A stretch of DNA of 38,287 nt from Thermoanaerobaculia bacterium (GTDB lineage Bacteria > Acidobacteriota > Thermoanaerobaculia > Multivoradales > JAHEKO01): positions 1-38,287 of the forward strand of contig CALZKB010000030.1 in the NCBI GenBank assembly GCA_945787575.1, written 5' to 3'. The position numbers and the translations under genes are program-made. Positions within the stretch are counted from its first letter, which is position 1; every line of letters begins with the position of its first letter. Below, piece after piece: positions 24,123-31,299 of the stretch. The notes below the pieces were generated by a model that did not search any database, was not told the DNA's origin, and was given only the letters and a program-made list of their open reading frames with translations.

Positions 24123-24772
24123 TCGAAGTAGTCTTCGACGTCGGCATCGCGTCTCAGTTCCTGCGTCCAGAGCACGATCTCCTCGTTGAGCCTCTGCTCC
24201 TTGAGCAGCGAGCGGATGTCCTCGCGAACGTCTTGGAGCTGGGGCACCGCCGCGCCCCGGCGCTCGAGCTCCGGCACCAGCGTCTCCTCATAGTAGGCGC
24301 GGATGTCGTCGAGAGCGACGAAAACTCGGGGACCGAGCCGCTCGTTGACGTAGGACAGCACCATCAACTGGCGGGCGACGAGCTGGCGCAGGCTGTCGGC
24401 GTCGAGTCCCAGCTGCTCGAGCCGACTCTCGAAAGCCGCCTGCGAGGGGAACCGCTTTCGGATCGCGTCGAAGCCGGCCTCGACCCCCTCGGCGGGAAGC
24501 TCGACGAACCCGTAGTTGTCGATCTCGTGGAAGCGCAGGCGCTGTTCGACCAACTCGTCGACCGCTCGCCGACGGAGTTGGAGCTCGCCTTCGCCCGGTC
24601 GACTCTCGACGAGCCCGAGGGCGAGTACCTGCTCGACCTCCGACTGGAGGATCGGATCCTCGTCGACCACCGCCAACACGCGGTCGATAAGCTCGGGTTG
24701 GGCCGCGAGCGGCGCCGCGGCGAACAGAAAGGCCGCCACGACGGGGGCCGGGGAAAGGAGCCGAGTCGTCAT
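24062..24772 (-). CDS. SurA-N-like periplasmic chaperone without PPIase domain
   Basis: A 236-aa exported protein. Signal peptide: TTRLLSPAPVVAAFLFAAAPLAAQ. The mature N-terminus ELIDRVLAVVDEDPILQSEVEQ is the hallmark opening of SurA/PpiC-type chaperones. Helices follow with a VDELVEQRLRFHEID segment, ending in a charged helical tail. SurA proper continues into one or two parvulin PPIase domains; none is present here, so this is a chaperone-only or periplasmic-helper version. It should assist outer-membrane protein folding, but client and necessity are unknown. It is divergent from rsmI, with a possible -10 TAAGAT (24787-24782, minus) 10 nt before the ATG. Its 3' end overlaps the transglycosylase coding region by 61 nt. 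Confidence 0.8.
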   Translation of the reverse strand: MTTRLLSPAPVVAAFLFAAAPLAAQPELIDRVLAVVDEDPILQSEVEQVLALGLVESRPGEGELQLRRRAVDELVEQRLRFHEIDNYGFVELPAEGVEAGFDAIRKRFPSQAAFESRLEQLGLDADSLRQLVARQLMVLSYVNERLGPRVFVALDDIRAYYEETLVPELERRGAAVPQLQDVREDIRSLLKEQRLNEEIVLWTQELRRDADVEDYFDQVEGSIPENVVGSTGKSSR

Positions 24773-24838
24773 CGACGACGGATCTTAACAGCCTGCTAAC
24801 ATCCCTCGGCCTTCCCCCGCGACTCCCTTTCCGACCGC

Positions 24839-25534
24839 ATGTCCGGCACACTCTTCGTCGTTTCGACCCCGATCGGCAACGTCGCCGATCTCTCGCCGCG
24901 CGCCCGTGAGCTGCTCGCTCGAGCCGCCCTCATCGCCTGTGAGGACACCCGCCACACCGGGCGGCTGCTCGCCCGCTGCGGCATCGAAGCCCGGCTGTTG
25001 TCTCTCCACGAGCACAACGAGGCGGAGCGGGTGCCGGGACTCCTCGCCCGGCTCGAAGACGGTGACGACGTGGCGCTGGTGAGCGACGCCGGCACACCGT
25101 TGCTTGCCGACCCCGGCTTCCTGCTGGTCAGGGCGGCGGCCGCCGCCGGGATCGAGATCCAAGCGGTCCCCGGACCCTCGGCGATCCTCGCGGCGCTGGC
25201 GGTCTCCGGCCTGCCGCCGTATCCGTTCACCTTCGCGGGCTTCCCGCCGCGCAAACCGGGCAAGCGCGAGTCGTTCTTTCGGTGGCTCGGCGAGCTCGGT
25301 CACACCGCCGTCCTCTTCGAATCGCCTCATCGGCTCCCCGCGACCTTGGCGACCGCCGCGAAGGTCCTCGGTCCGAGGCCGGCGGTGCTCTGCCGGGAGC
25401 TCACCAAACTTCACGAGGAGACCCTCCGCGGCACCCTCCCCGAGATCGCGGCGGCGATCGGCGAACGAGCACGCGTCAAGGGGGAGCTGGTGTTGGTGAT
25501 CGGCAAGCCGGTCGAGACACCTTTCTTCGCCTGA
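24839..25534 (+). CDS. rsmI: 16S rRNA (cytidine-1402-2'-O)-methyltransferase
   Basis: RsmI methylates the ribose of C1402 in the decoding centre of 16S rRNA with SAM. The family signature is clear: TLFVVSTPIGNVADLSPRA at the N-terminus, CEDTRHTGRLL, SLHEHNE, LVSDAGTPLLADPGF, VPGPSAILAALAVSGL and FAGFPPRKPGKR, then CRELTKLHEET. At 231 aa it stops just after the catalytic core (GELVLVIG), shorter than E. coli RsmI (286 aa), lacking the small C-terminal domain; such short forms occur in the family. It is monocistronic by position and convergent with mnmA. Confidence 0.96.
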   Translation: MSGTLFVVSTPIGNVADLSPRARELLARAALIACEDTRHTGRLLARCGIEARLLSLHEHNEAERVPGLLARLEDGDDVALVSDAGTPLLADPGFLLVRAAAAAGIEIQAVPGPSAILAALAVSGLPPYPFTFAGFPPRKPGKRESFFRWLGELGHTAVLFESPHRLPATLATAAKVLGPRPAVLCRELTKLHEETLRGTLPEIAAAIGERARVKGELVLVIGKPVETPFFA

Positions 25535-25580
25535 ATCCGTCGGGCGCGGGCCGGCACGAGAACCAGTAACCATCCAACCG

Positions 25581-25606
25581 GGGGCACCGGTCTCCCGGCT
25601 ACACGG
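25581..25606 (-). repeat. intergenic repeat, family B copy 2
   Basis: Read on the minus strand it is GTAGCCGGGAGACCGGTGCC followed by CCCGG, with a CCGGG/CCCGG stem. It resembles the elements at 10034 and 38156. It lies between the convergent 3' ends of rsmI and mnmA, where a bidirectional terminator would be expected. Nothing else is seen in this 64-nt gap. Confidence 0.4.
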
Positions 25607-26653
25607 TGGCAGGCGAGGTTGCGCGCTCGATCCAGCAGCCCCCGAGCACGCGGCTGCCGTCGTAGAAGACGGCGGCCTGTCCCGGGGCGACGCCGCGTTG
25701 GGGCTCGGCGAAGTCGACCACGGTGCTTCCGTCATCGAGAGCGCCGACCGTCGCCCGCACCCCGCCGTGCCGCGATCGGATCTTGACCGTCGCCGCGAGC
25801 GGACCGTCCGGTGGAGGGCCGATCCAATGGGCGGCGCCGCCGACCAGGCCGGGGGCCAACAGCTCCTTCGCCTCGCCGACCGTCACCTGGTTGAGGTCCG
25901 GCTCGACCGACAGCACATAGAGCGGGCTGGTGCTGGTCAGTCCGAGGCCTCGACGCTGGCCGACCGTGTAGCGGTAGTACGGTTCGCCACGACCGAGCTC
26001 GGCGCCGCTGCGATCGACCAGCCGGCTGGGCTCACCGGGTCCCGGATTCCTCCCGCCACGAAGCACAGCTCCATGCTCTCCCCCTTCTCCGCCACCGACA
26101 GCTCCGCCGTCCGGGCCAGCTCGCGAATCTCGGCCTTGGTCCTGTCTCCGAGCGGGAAACGCGACACCGCGAGCTGCTCCTGAGTGAGCTCGAAGAGGTA
26201 GTAGCTCTGGTCCTTGTCGGCGTCCACCGCGGCGTGCAGCTCGAGGCCGACCGGCCCCTCGACGATTCGCGCGTAGTGACCGGTGGCGATCCGCTCAGCA
26301 CCGAGCTTGCGGGCGCGATCGACGAAGCGATCGAACTTGATGAAGGTGTTGCAGCGGGTACAGGGGATCGGGGTGCGCCCCGCCAGATAGCCGTCGACGA
26401 ACGGATCGACCACCTGGCGCCGGAAGTCCTCCTCCATCTCGATCGTGTAGTGCGCAATGCCGCACTGCTGCGCCACCCGCCGCGCGTCCCCGAGATCGAG
26501 GGCTCCGCAACAGCGCCCGTTGGCGCTCACCTCCGACTGATCCCAGAGCAGCATCGAGAGGCCGATCACCGTCGGGTCCTCTCGCGACAGCAGCCATGCC
26601 GCGACCGATGAGTCGAGGCCGCCGCTCATCGCCACCGCCAGGCGGCCGCTCAC
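25599..26653 (-). pseudogene. mnmA: tRNA-specific 2-thiouridylase MnmA, reading frame broken
   Basis: MnmA makes 2-thiouridine at position 34 of Lys, Glu and Gln tRNAs. The first part, from a GTG at 26653 that overlaps the desulfurase stop (GTGA), has the PP-loop AMSGGLDSSVAAW, the first catalytic Cys in PCTRCNTFIKF, GHYARI and KDQSYYLFELTQEQL, and the second Cys region ESMELCFVAGG. After plus-strand position about 26048 this frame turns to unrelated sequence and stops at 25937. The rest of MnmA (LVDRSGAELG, YRYTVGQRRGLGL, SPLYVLSVEPDLN and the C-terminal barrel) continues in the -1 frame from about 26035 to 25599. Compared with family spacing roughly nine residues are also missing at the join, consistent with a deletion of about 28 nt. 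The lesion may be a real mutation or an assembly error; the gene is normally single-copy. Confidence 0.85.
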
Positions 26654-27801
26654 GAACCCGATCCCGCCAAGCGCAGCCGGCGCAGCTCGCTCACCTCTTC
26701 GCCGACGGCCTCGAGCAGACGCCCGGCGACCTCCTGCGGCGTGTCCTTGCCGAAGCTGATTCGTAGCGACGCGAGGGCCTCGTCGTCGGAAACCCCCATC
26801 GTCCGCATCGTGGGACTGATCTCGACCTTGCCCGAAGAGCAGGCCGAGCCGGTCGACACGGCGAAGCCGCGCAGGTCGAGTCGCACCATCAACGCCTCGC
26901 CATCGGCACCCAAGAAGGCGGCGTTCGTGGTATTCGGCAGACGCGGCGCCGCGCTCGCGTGGATCTTGACGTCGGGGATCGCCCCGAGGCCGTCTTCGAA
27001 GCGGTCGCGCACCGCGGCCATCCGCGCGGCCCAATCCGGCAGCTCGTCGCGAGCCAAGCGGGCGGCAGCGCCGAAGCCGACGATCGCGGGCACGTTGACG
27101 GTGCTCGCTCGGCGACGGCGTTCCTGGCTTCCGCCGATCAGAAGCGGATGGAGGTCGGCTCCCCGCCTCACCCACAGCGCAGCCGCACCCAGGGGGCCGT
27201 AGAACTTGTGAGCACCGATCGTCAGGTAGTCGACCCCGAGGTCGACGACCGAGACCGGGATCTTGCCCACCGCCTGGACGGCGTCGCACAACACCCGGAC
27301 GCCGCGCTCGCGGGCGAGCGCCGCGACCTCGGCGACCGGTTGCAGGCTCCCGATCTCGTTGTTGGCGCGCATCAAACAGGCCAACCGCGTGTTGTCGCGC
27401 AACGCCTCTTCGAAGGCCGCGACCTCGATCACCCCCGAGACGGTCGATCGAACCCTGGTCACCTCGAAGCCGCGCCGCTCCAAACGCGCGGCGGCCTCGG
27501 TGACCGAGGGATGCTCGAAGCCCGCGATCGCGAGATGTCCACCGTCGTGGTTCGCGGCGATCGTCTCGAACACCGTGTTGTTGGCCTCGGTGCCGGAGGA
27601 GGTGAACACCAGCTCGGCGGGCGCGCCGCCGAGCAGTCGGGCGACCTCGTCGCGCGCCGCCTCGACCGCCTCCCGCGCCCGGCGTCCGAAGGCGTGAACC
27701 GAGGACGCGTTGCCGGTCGTCTCGAGCCACGGCATCATCGCCTCGCGCACCCTCGGTTCGAGAGGAGTCGTAGCGTTGTAGTCGAGATAGGTCCCGCTCA
27801 T
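26650..27801 (-). CDS. cysteine desulfurase (NifS/IscS family)
   Basis: A PLP enzyme that takes sulfur from cysteine as an enzyme-bound persulfide, for tRNA thiolation and/or Fe-S clusters. 383 aa. N-terminal YLDYNATTPLEP, His97 in GFEHPSV, CDAVQAVGK for cofactor binding, the Schiff-base Lys199 in GAHKFYGP, and the active-site Cys321 in STGSACSSG on a short loop. It directly precedes mnmA with a 4-nt overlap, so its likely main role here is to feed sulfur to MnmA; no iscU or other isc/suf gene is in the window. A TAGAAT hexamer (27816-27811, minus) lies 9 nt before the ATG but no -35 is apparent. I leave out a symbol because NifS, IscS and NifZ-like paralogues cannot be told apart here. Confidence 0.95.
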   Translation of the reverse strand: MSGTYLDYNATTPLEPRVREAMMPWLETTGNASSVHAFGRRAREAVEAARDEVARLLGGAPAELVFTSSGTEANNTVFETIAANHDGGHLAIAGFEHPSVTEAAARLERRGFEVTRVRSTVSGVIEVAAFEEALRDNTRLACLMRANNEIGSLQPVAEVAALARERGVRVLCDAVQAVGKIPVSVVDLGVDYLTIGAHKFYGPLGAAALWVRRGADLHPLLIGGSQERRRRASTVNVPAIVGFGAAARLARDELPDWAARMAAVRDRFEDGLGAIPDVKIHASAAPRLPNTTNAAFLGADGEALMVRLDLRGFAVSTGSACSSGKVEISPTMRTMGVSDDEALASLRISFGKDTPQEVAGRLLEAVGEEVSELRRLRLAGSGS

Positions 27802-27906
27802 GACGGGGGGATTCTATGCGCTGCAGGCTCGCAGAGCCGCGAAATAACTCGCGGGAGCCTGTCGTTATAGCCAACGGCTCCAACTCCCTTGCTAGGATCG
27901 CCTTCG

Positions 27907-30417
27907 ATGTCTCGTTCCCGTCTCCCGATCGTGGCCGCGCTGGTTCTGGCGCTGATGCTGCCGGCCTTCGCCGAGGCCAAGAAGCCCGAAACCGACCAAC
28001 TGCCCGAGCGGTACGAGGCATGGCTCGACTCGGTGAGGCTCATCATCTCCGACGAAGAGATCGATTCGTTCCTCGCGATCGAGGAGGACTACCAGCGCGA
28101 CGCCTTCATCGAGCGCTTCTGGCGGATACGCGACCCCTACCCCGACACCGCCCGCAACGAGTTTCGCGAGCGCTGGGAGCAGCGGGTCAGCGAGGCGCGG
28201 CTGCGCTTCGGGTCGACCGTCTCCGACCGGGCGCGAATCCTGCTTCTCAATGGCACGCCGGACGCCATCGTGCCCATCAACTGCTCCGATCTGTGGCCCG
28301 CCGAAGTCTGGTTCTACGCTCGCGCCGAGACCATCGGTACGGAGGTGCTTCTGCTGTTCACCAACCACTGGGGCTCGGGCAGATGGCGGCTGTGGCAGGC
28401 CGGAGCCCTCGGCGACCTCCTCCGCTTCGGCGGCGTTCGCTCGAGCGACGCCGAGCTCCTCCAGGCAGTACGAAACAGCTGCTCCTTCAACGAACAGGAG
28501 GCGATGTTCGCGGTATTCAACTTTGTCCGCAGAGCCGGCGGCCAGATGGGCTACGTGGGGCTCACCGCCGAGATGCAGGAGAGTCCCGAGACGCCGAGCG
28601 GCGAGTGGGTCGCGACCTTCCACGCTTACTCGACGCAGCTCGGGGAGACGATCGAGCGGTTCCCAGTCGAGCTGTCGGTCACTTTCCCCGGCCGCCGGCA
28701 GAGCCGCACCGTCACCCACGTGCTCGCCACGATTCCCAAGGCCGCGGTCGGTCAGGCCGACCTCGCCGGACACCGCTCCTACAACCTGCTGGCGACCGGC
28801 GAGATCCTGCGCGGCGACCGGCTGTTCGAAAACTTCCGGTACCGCTTCAATCTGAGCGACGCGGAACTGCCCGGCGAGCAGCTACCGCTGGTTCTCGAGC
28901 GGACCCTGAGGCCCGGTGACTACACGCTGATCGTCAAGTTCGAGGACCTCAACAGCGACAAGGCCCAGCGGATCGCCAGACAGATCACCGTGCCGGAGGT
29001 CGACAAGCTTCCGCCGCCCATCGAGGACGAGGCGACGCGGCTACTGTTCGAGGAGGCGAACCGCGTCATCTCGACGACCGACACCACCATCGCCCTGGTA
29101 GAGCCCTACGGGCAGCTCCACGCCGGGCTGCTGCGGATCGACGCCTTGACGACCGGATCGGACATCGATCACGTCACCTTCATGATGGAGACCAAACCGA
29201 TCCTCACCAAACGGCAGCCGCCGTTCAGCGTCGAGCTCGATCTCGGCGACATGCCCCGGATGCGCACCTTGAGCGCCGTCGCTTACGACGCGCTCGGCGA
29301 GGAGCTCGCCCGCGACCAGCTGATGCTGAACGCCAGCTCGCACCGCTTCGACATACGCTTGATCGAGCCTCGCCGCGGCGCCAAGTACGAGCGGAGCCTT
29401 CGCGCCGAGGCCCGAGTCGAGGTCCCCGAAGGAAGAGTCGTCGAGCGCGTCGAGTTCTATCTGAACGAGACCGAGATCGCGACGCTCTTCCAGCCGCCGT
29501 GGGTGCAGTCGATCCTTCTGCCTCCCGGGGAGGAGCTCGTCTACGTGCGGGCGGTCGCGTTCCAGCCGGATGGCAACTCCACCGAGGACCTCGTCTTCGT
29601 CAACGCGCCGGACTACCTGGAGGAGGTCGACATCCAGTTCGTCGAGCTCTACATCGCCGTGCTCGACCGCGACCGGCGGCCGGTCGACGGTCTCGCCGAG
29701 ACCGACTTCGCGGTCGAAGAGGACGGCGTCGAGCAGCAACCGATGCGCTTCGACAAGGTGTCGAACCTGGCGATCCACGCCGGCATTCTGCTCGACACGT
29801 CGGCCTCGATGGAGGAGAGTCTCGAAGACGCCAAGCTGGCGGCGCTCGCCTTCTTCGAGCAGAGCATCACGCGCAAGGATCGGGCGACGCTCGTCACCTT
29901 CAACGACGTCCCGTTCCTCGCCACCAAGTTCACCAACCGGATGCCCGACTTGGGCAAAGGGCTTGCGGGGCTCAAGGCGGAGCGCGGTACCTCGCTCTAC
30001 GACAGCCTGATCTTCGCCCTCCACTACTTCAACGGCATCAAGGGGCAGCGGGCGTTGATCGTCCTCTCCGACGGCCAGGACGAGAGCAGCCGCTTCAGCT
30101 TCGAGGACACTCGCGAGTATGCCCAACGGGCCGGCGTCGCGATCTACGCCATCGGCCTCAAGCTGCCGGCCAAGCTCCGTGACGCGCGCAAGAAGCTCAC
30201 CAAGATCGCCAAGGAGACCGGCGGCCGCTCGTTCTTCGTCGACGACTCCTCCGAGCTTCCGGCGATCTACGACGTCATCCAGCACGAGCTCCGCTCGCGC
30301 TACTACCTCGCCTACCAGTCGACCAACACGTCGCCGAGCGAGGAGTTCCGGTCGATCGAGGTCGAACTGTCGCAGCGCGATCTCGAGGCCAAGACGCTGC
30401 GCGGTTACTACCCTTGA
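27907..30417 (+). CDS. exported GWxTD-type / VWFA-related protein
   Basis: An 836-aa exported protein with two parts. After a signal peptide (SRSRLPIVAALVLALMLPAFAEA), the N-terminal half resembles the GWxTD domain: FIERFWRIRDPYPDT, NEFRERWEQRVSEARLRF, then ARILLLNGTPDAI. The GWxTD motif itself is replaced by STVSD. The C-terminal part is a von Willebrand A domain of the type described as VWFA-related in Acidobacteria: a DFAVEEDGVEQ lead-in, MIDAS D630-x-S632-x-S634 in LLDTSASME, then ALIVLSDGQDESS and the ending LRGYYP. The ATG at 27907 has AGGA ten bases upstream; an in-frame TTG at 27889 would precede it. Role unknown; such proteins are thought to bind partners through a metal ion outside the cytoplasm. 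It overlaps maf by 4 nt. Confidence 0.85.
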   Translation: MSRSRLPIVAALVLALMLPAFAEAKKPETDQLPERYEAWLDSVRLIISDEEIDSFLAIEEDYQRDAFIERFWRIRDPYPDTARNEFRERWEQRVSEARLRFGSTVSDRARILLLNGTPDAIVPINCSDLWPAEVWFYARAETIGTEVLLLFTNHWGSGRWRLWQAGALGDLLRFGGVRSSDAELLQAVRNSCSFNEQEAMFAVFNFVRRAGGQMGYVGLTAEMQESPETPSGEWVATFHAYSTQLGETIERFPVELSVTFPGRRQSRTVTHVLATIPKAAVGQADLAGHRSYNLLATGEILRGDRLFENFRYRFNLSDAELPGEQLPLVLERTLRPGDYTLIVKFEDLNSDKAQRIARQITVPEVDKLPPPIEDEATRLLFEEANRVISTTDTTIALVEPYGQLHAGLLRIDALTTGSDIDHVTFMMETKPILTKRQPPFSVELDLGDMPRMRTLSAVAYDALGEELARDQLMLNASSHRFDIRLIEPRRGAKYERSLRAEARVEVPEGRVVERVEFYLNETEIATLFQPPWVQSILLPPGEELVYVRAVAFQPDGNSTEDLVFVNAPDYLEEVDIQFVELYIAVLDRDRRPVDGLAETDFAVEEDGVEQQPMRFDKVSNLAIHAGILLDTSASMEESLEDAKLAALAFFEQSITRKDRATLVTFNDVPFLATKFTNRMPDLGKGLAGLKAERGTSLYDSLIFALHYFNGIKGQRALIVLSDGQDESSRFSFEDTREYAQRAGVAIYAIGLKLPAKLRDARKKLTKIAKETGGRSFFVDDSSELPAIYDVIQHELRSRYYLAYQSTNTSPSEEFRSIEVELSQRDLEAKTLRGYYP

Positions 30418-31007
30418 GCCAGCTGATCCTCGCCTCCGGATCGCCCCGGCGGCGCGAGATCCTCTCGAGGCTCGGTTTCGAGTTCGAGGTGCGCCCGGTC
30501 AACATCGACGAGCAACGGCTCGCCGGGGAGAGCGCGCTGGCCTACGTCGAACGCTTGGCGAGGGCTAAGGCGAGCGCCGACGTCCGCTCCGGAGAGCTCG
30601 TCCTCGCCGCCGACACCATCGTCGAGCTCGATGGCGAGCTTCTCGGCAAGCCGCGCGCCGCCGAGGAGGCAGCAGCCATGCTGCGGCGACTCTCGGGTCG
30701 CCGACACACCGTCTCGACCGGCGTCGCGGTCGCCGACGCCGATCGCGACACCCTGGCCCACGAGGTCGTAACTACCGCCGTCTCCTTCCGGCGGCTGAGC
30801 GACGACGAGATCGACTGGTACGTCGCCAGCGGCGAGCCTATGGACAAAGCCGGCGCCTACGCCATCCAGGGGCTCGGCAGCTTCTTCGTCGAGGGCATCG
30901 ACGGCAACTACTCGAACGTCGTGGGGCTCCCCGTCCCCGCCGTCCACGCACTCCTCACCCGCCTCGGCGCCGCCGAGCTGCTCCCGACCTCGACCTCGCG
31001 CGGCTAG
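30414..31007 (+). CDS. maf: Maf family nucleoside triphosphate pyrophosphatase
   Basis: Maf/YhdE-type enzymes hydrolyse dTTP, UTP or modified nucleotides to monophosphates, a house-cleaning role. Visible: LILASGSPRRREIL near the N-terminus, VLAADTIVELDGELLGKP in the active site, the RRHTVSTGVAV strand and MDKAGAYAIQGLGSFFVEGIDGNYSNVVGLP-type signature residues in the C-terminal half. 197 aa, normal size. The TTG start at 30414 overlaps the previous stop (TTGA), implying coupling with the VWFA gene. Its stop codon interlocks with the stop of the convergent 70-aa membrane protein gene (CTAG). Confidence 0.95.
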   Translation: MSQLILASGSPRRREILSRLGFEFEVRPVNIDEQRLAGESALAYVERLARAKASADVRSGELVLAADTIVELDGELLGKPRAAEEAAAMLRRLSGRRHTVSTGVAVADADRDTLAHEVVTTAVSFRRLSDDEIDWYVASGEPMDKAGAYAIQGLGSFFVEGIDGNYSNVVGLPVPAVHALLTRLGAAELLPTSTSRG

Positions 31008-31216
31008 CCCGCGTCCTTGCGCACCGCGACCTTGTGGGTGCGCACGTAGTAGAGCTGGTAGATGCCGAAGACGATCAGCACGGCGCCGATCACGTAGTGG
31101 ATCGGGCCCGAGAAGACCATCAGAAGTCCACCCGCGACGACATCGACGACCCCGGACGTGTTGATCAGAGCTCCAGTCGGCGGATCATGATCGCCGATGC
31201 TGACACCGTTACTCAT
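31004..31216 (-). CDS. small membrane protein, 70 aa
   Basis: A short protein with a polar N-terminus (SNGVSIGDHDPP), then two hydrophobic segments (about 22-35, VVDVVAGGLLMVFSG, and about 40-55, YVIGAVLIVFGIYQLYYV) and a basic tail (RTHKVAVRKDAG). This indicates a two-helix inner-membrane hairpin with the tail in the cytoplasm. A GGAGAG ribosome-binding site precedes the ATG. Not recognised as a named family. It lies on the same strand downstream of the TPR-CHAT gene, separated by 83 nt and a stem-loop, and its stop overlaps the maf stop in an opposite-strand CTAG. Confidence 0.65.
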   Translation of the reverse strand: MSNGVSIGDHDPPTGALINTSGVVDVVAGGLLMVFSGPIHYVIGAVLIVFGIYQLYYVRTHKVAVRKDAG

Positions 31217-31232
31217 GAGACTCTCCTCTCAT

Positions 31233-31255
31233 TGCCGGCGGGTGCTTCGCCGGCA
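31233..31255 (-). terminator. 8-bp stem-loop after the TPR-CHAT gene
   Basis: TGCCGGCG (31233-31240) and CGCCGGCA (31248-31255) form a perfect 8-bp stem with a 7-nt loop, between the end of the CHAT gene and the 70-aa gene. No U-tract on either strand, so termination strength is unclear. Same stem length and loop size as the hairpin at 10102. Confidence 0.45.
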
Positions 31256-31299
31256 GTCGCACCTGGTTGGCTTTCACGAATAGTACCCGAAGGCTCTCA

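Noticed and set aside
26014-26062. Programmed -1 ribosomal frameshift in mnmA
   Set aside because: No slippery heptamer of the X XXY YYZ type is seen at the join, and conserved residues are missing, which favours a deletion or assembly error.
29041-30285. 414-aa antisense frame opposite the VWFA protein
   Set aside because: Shadow frame with no recognisable fold; the MIDAS motif confirms the plus-strand gene.
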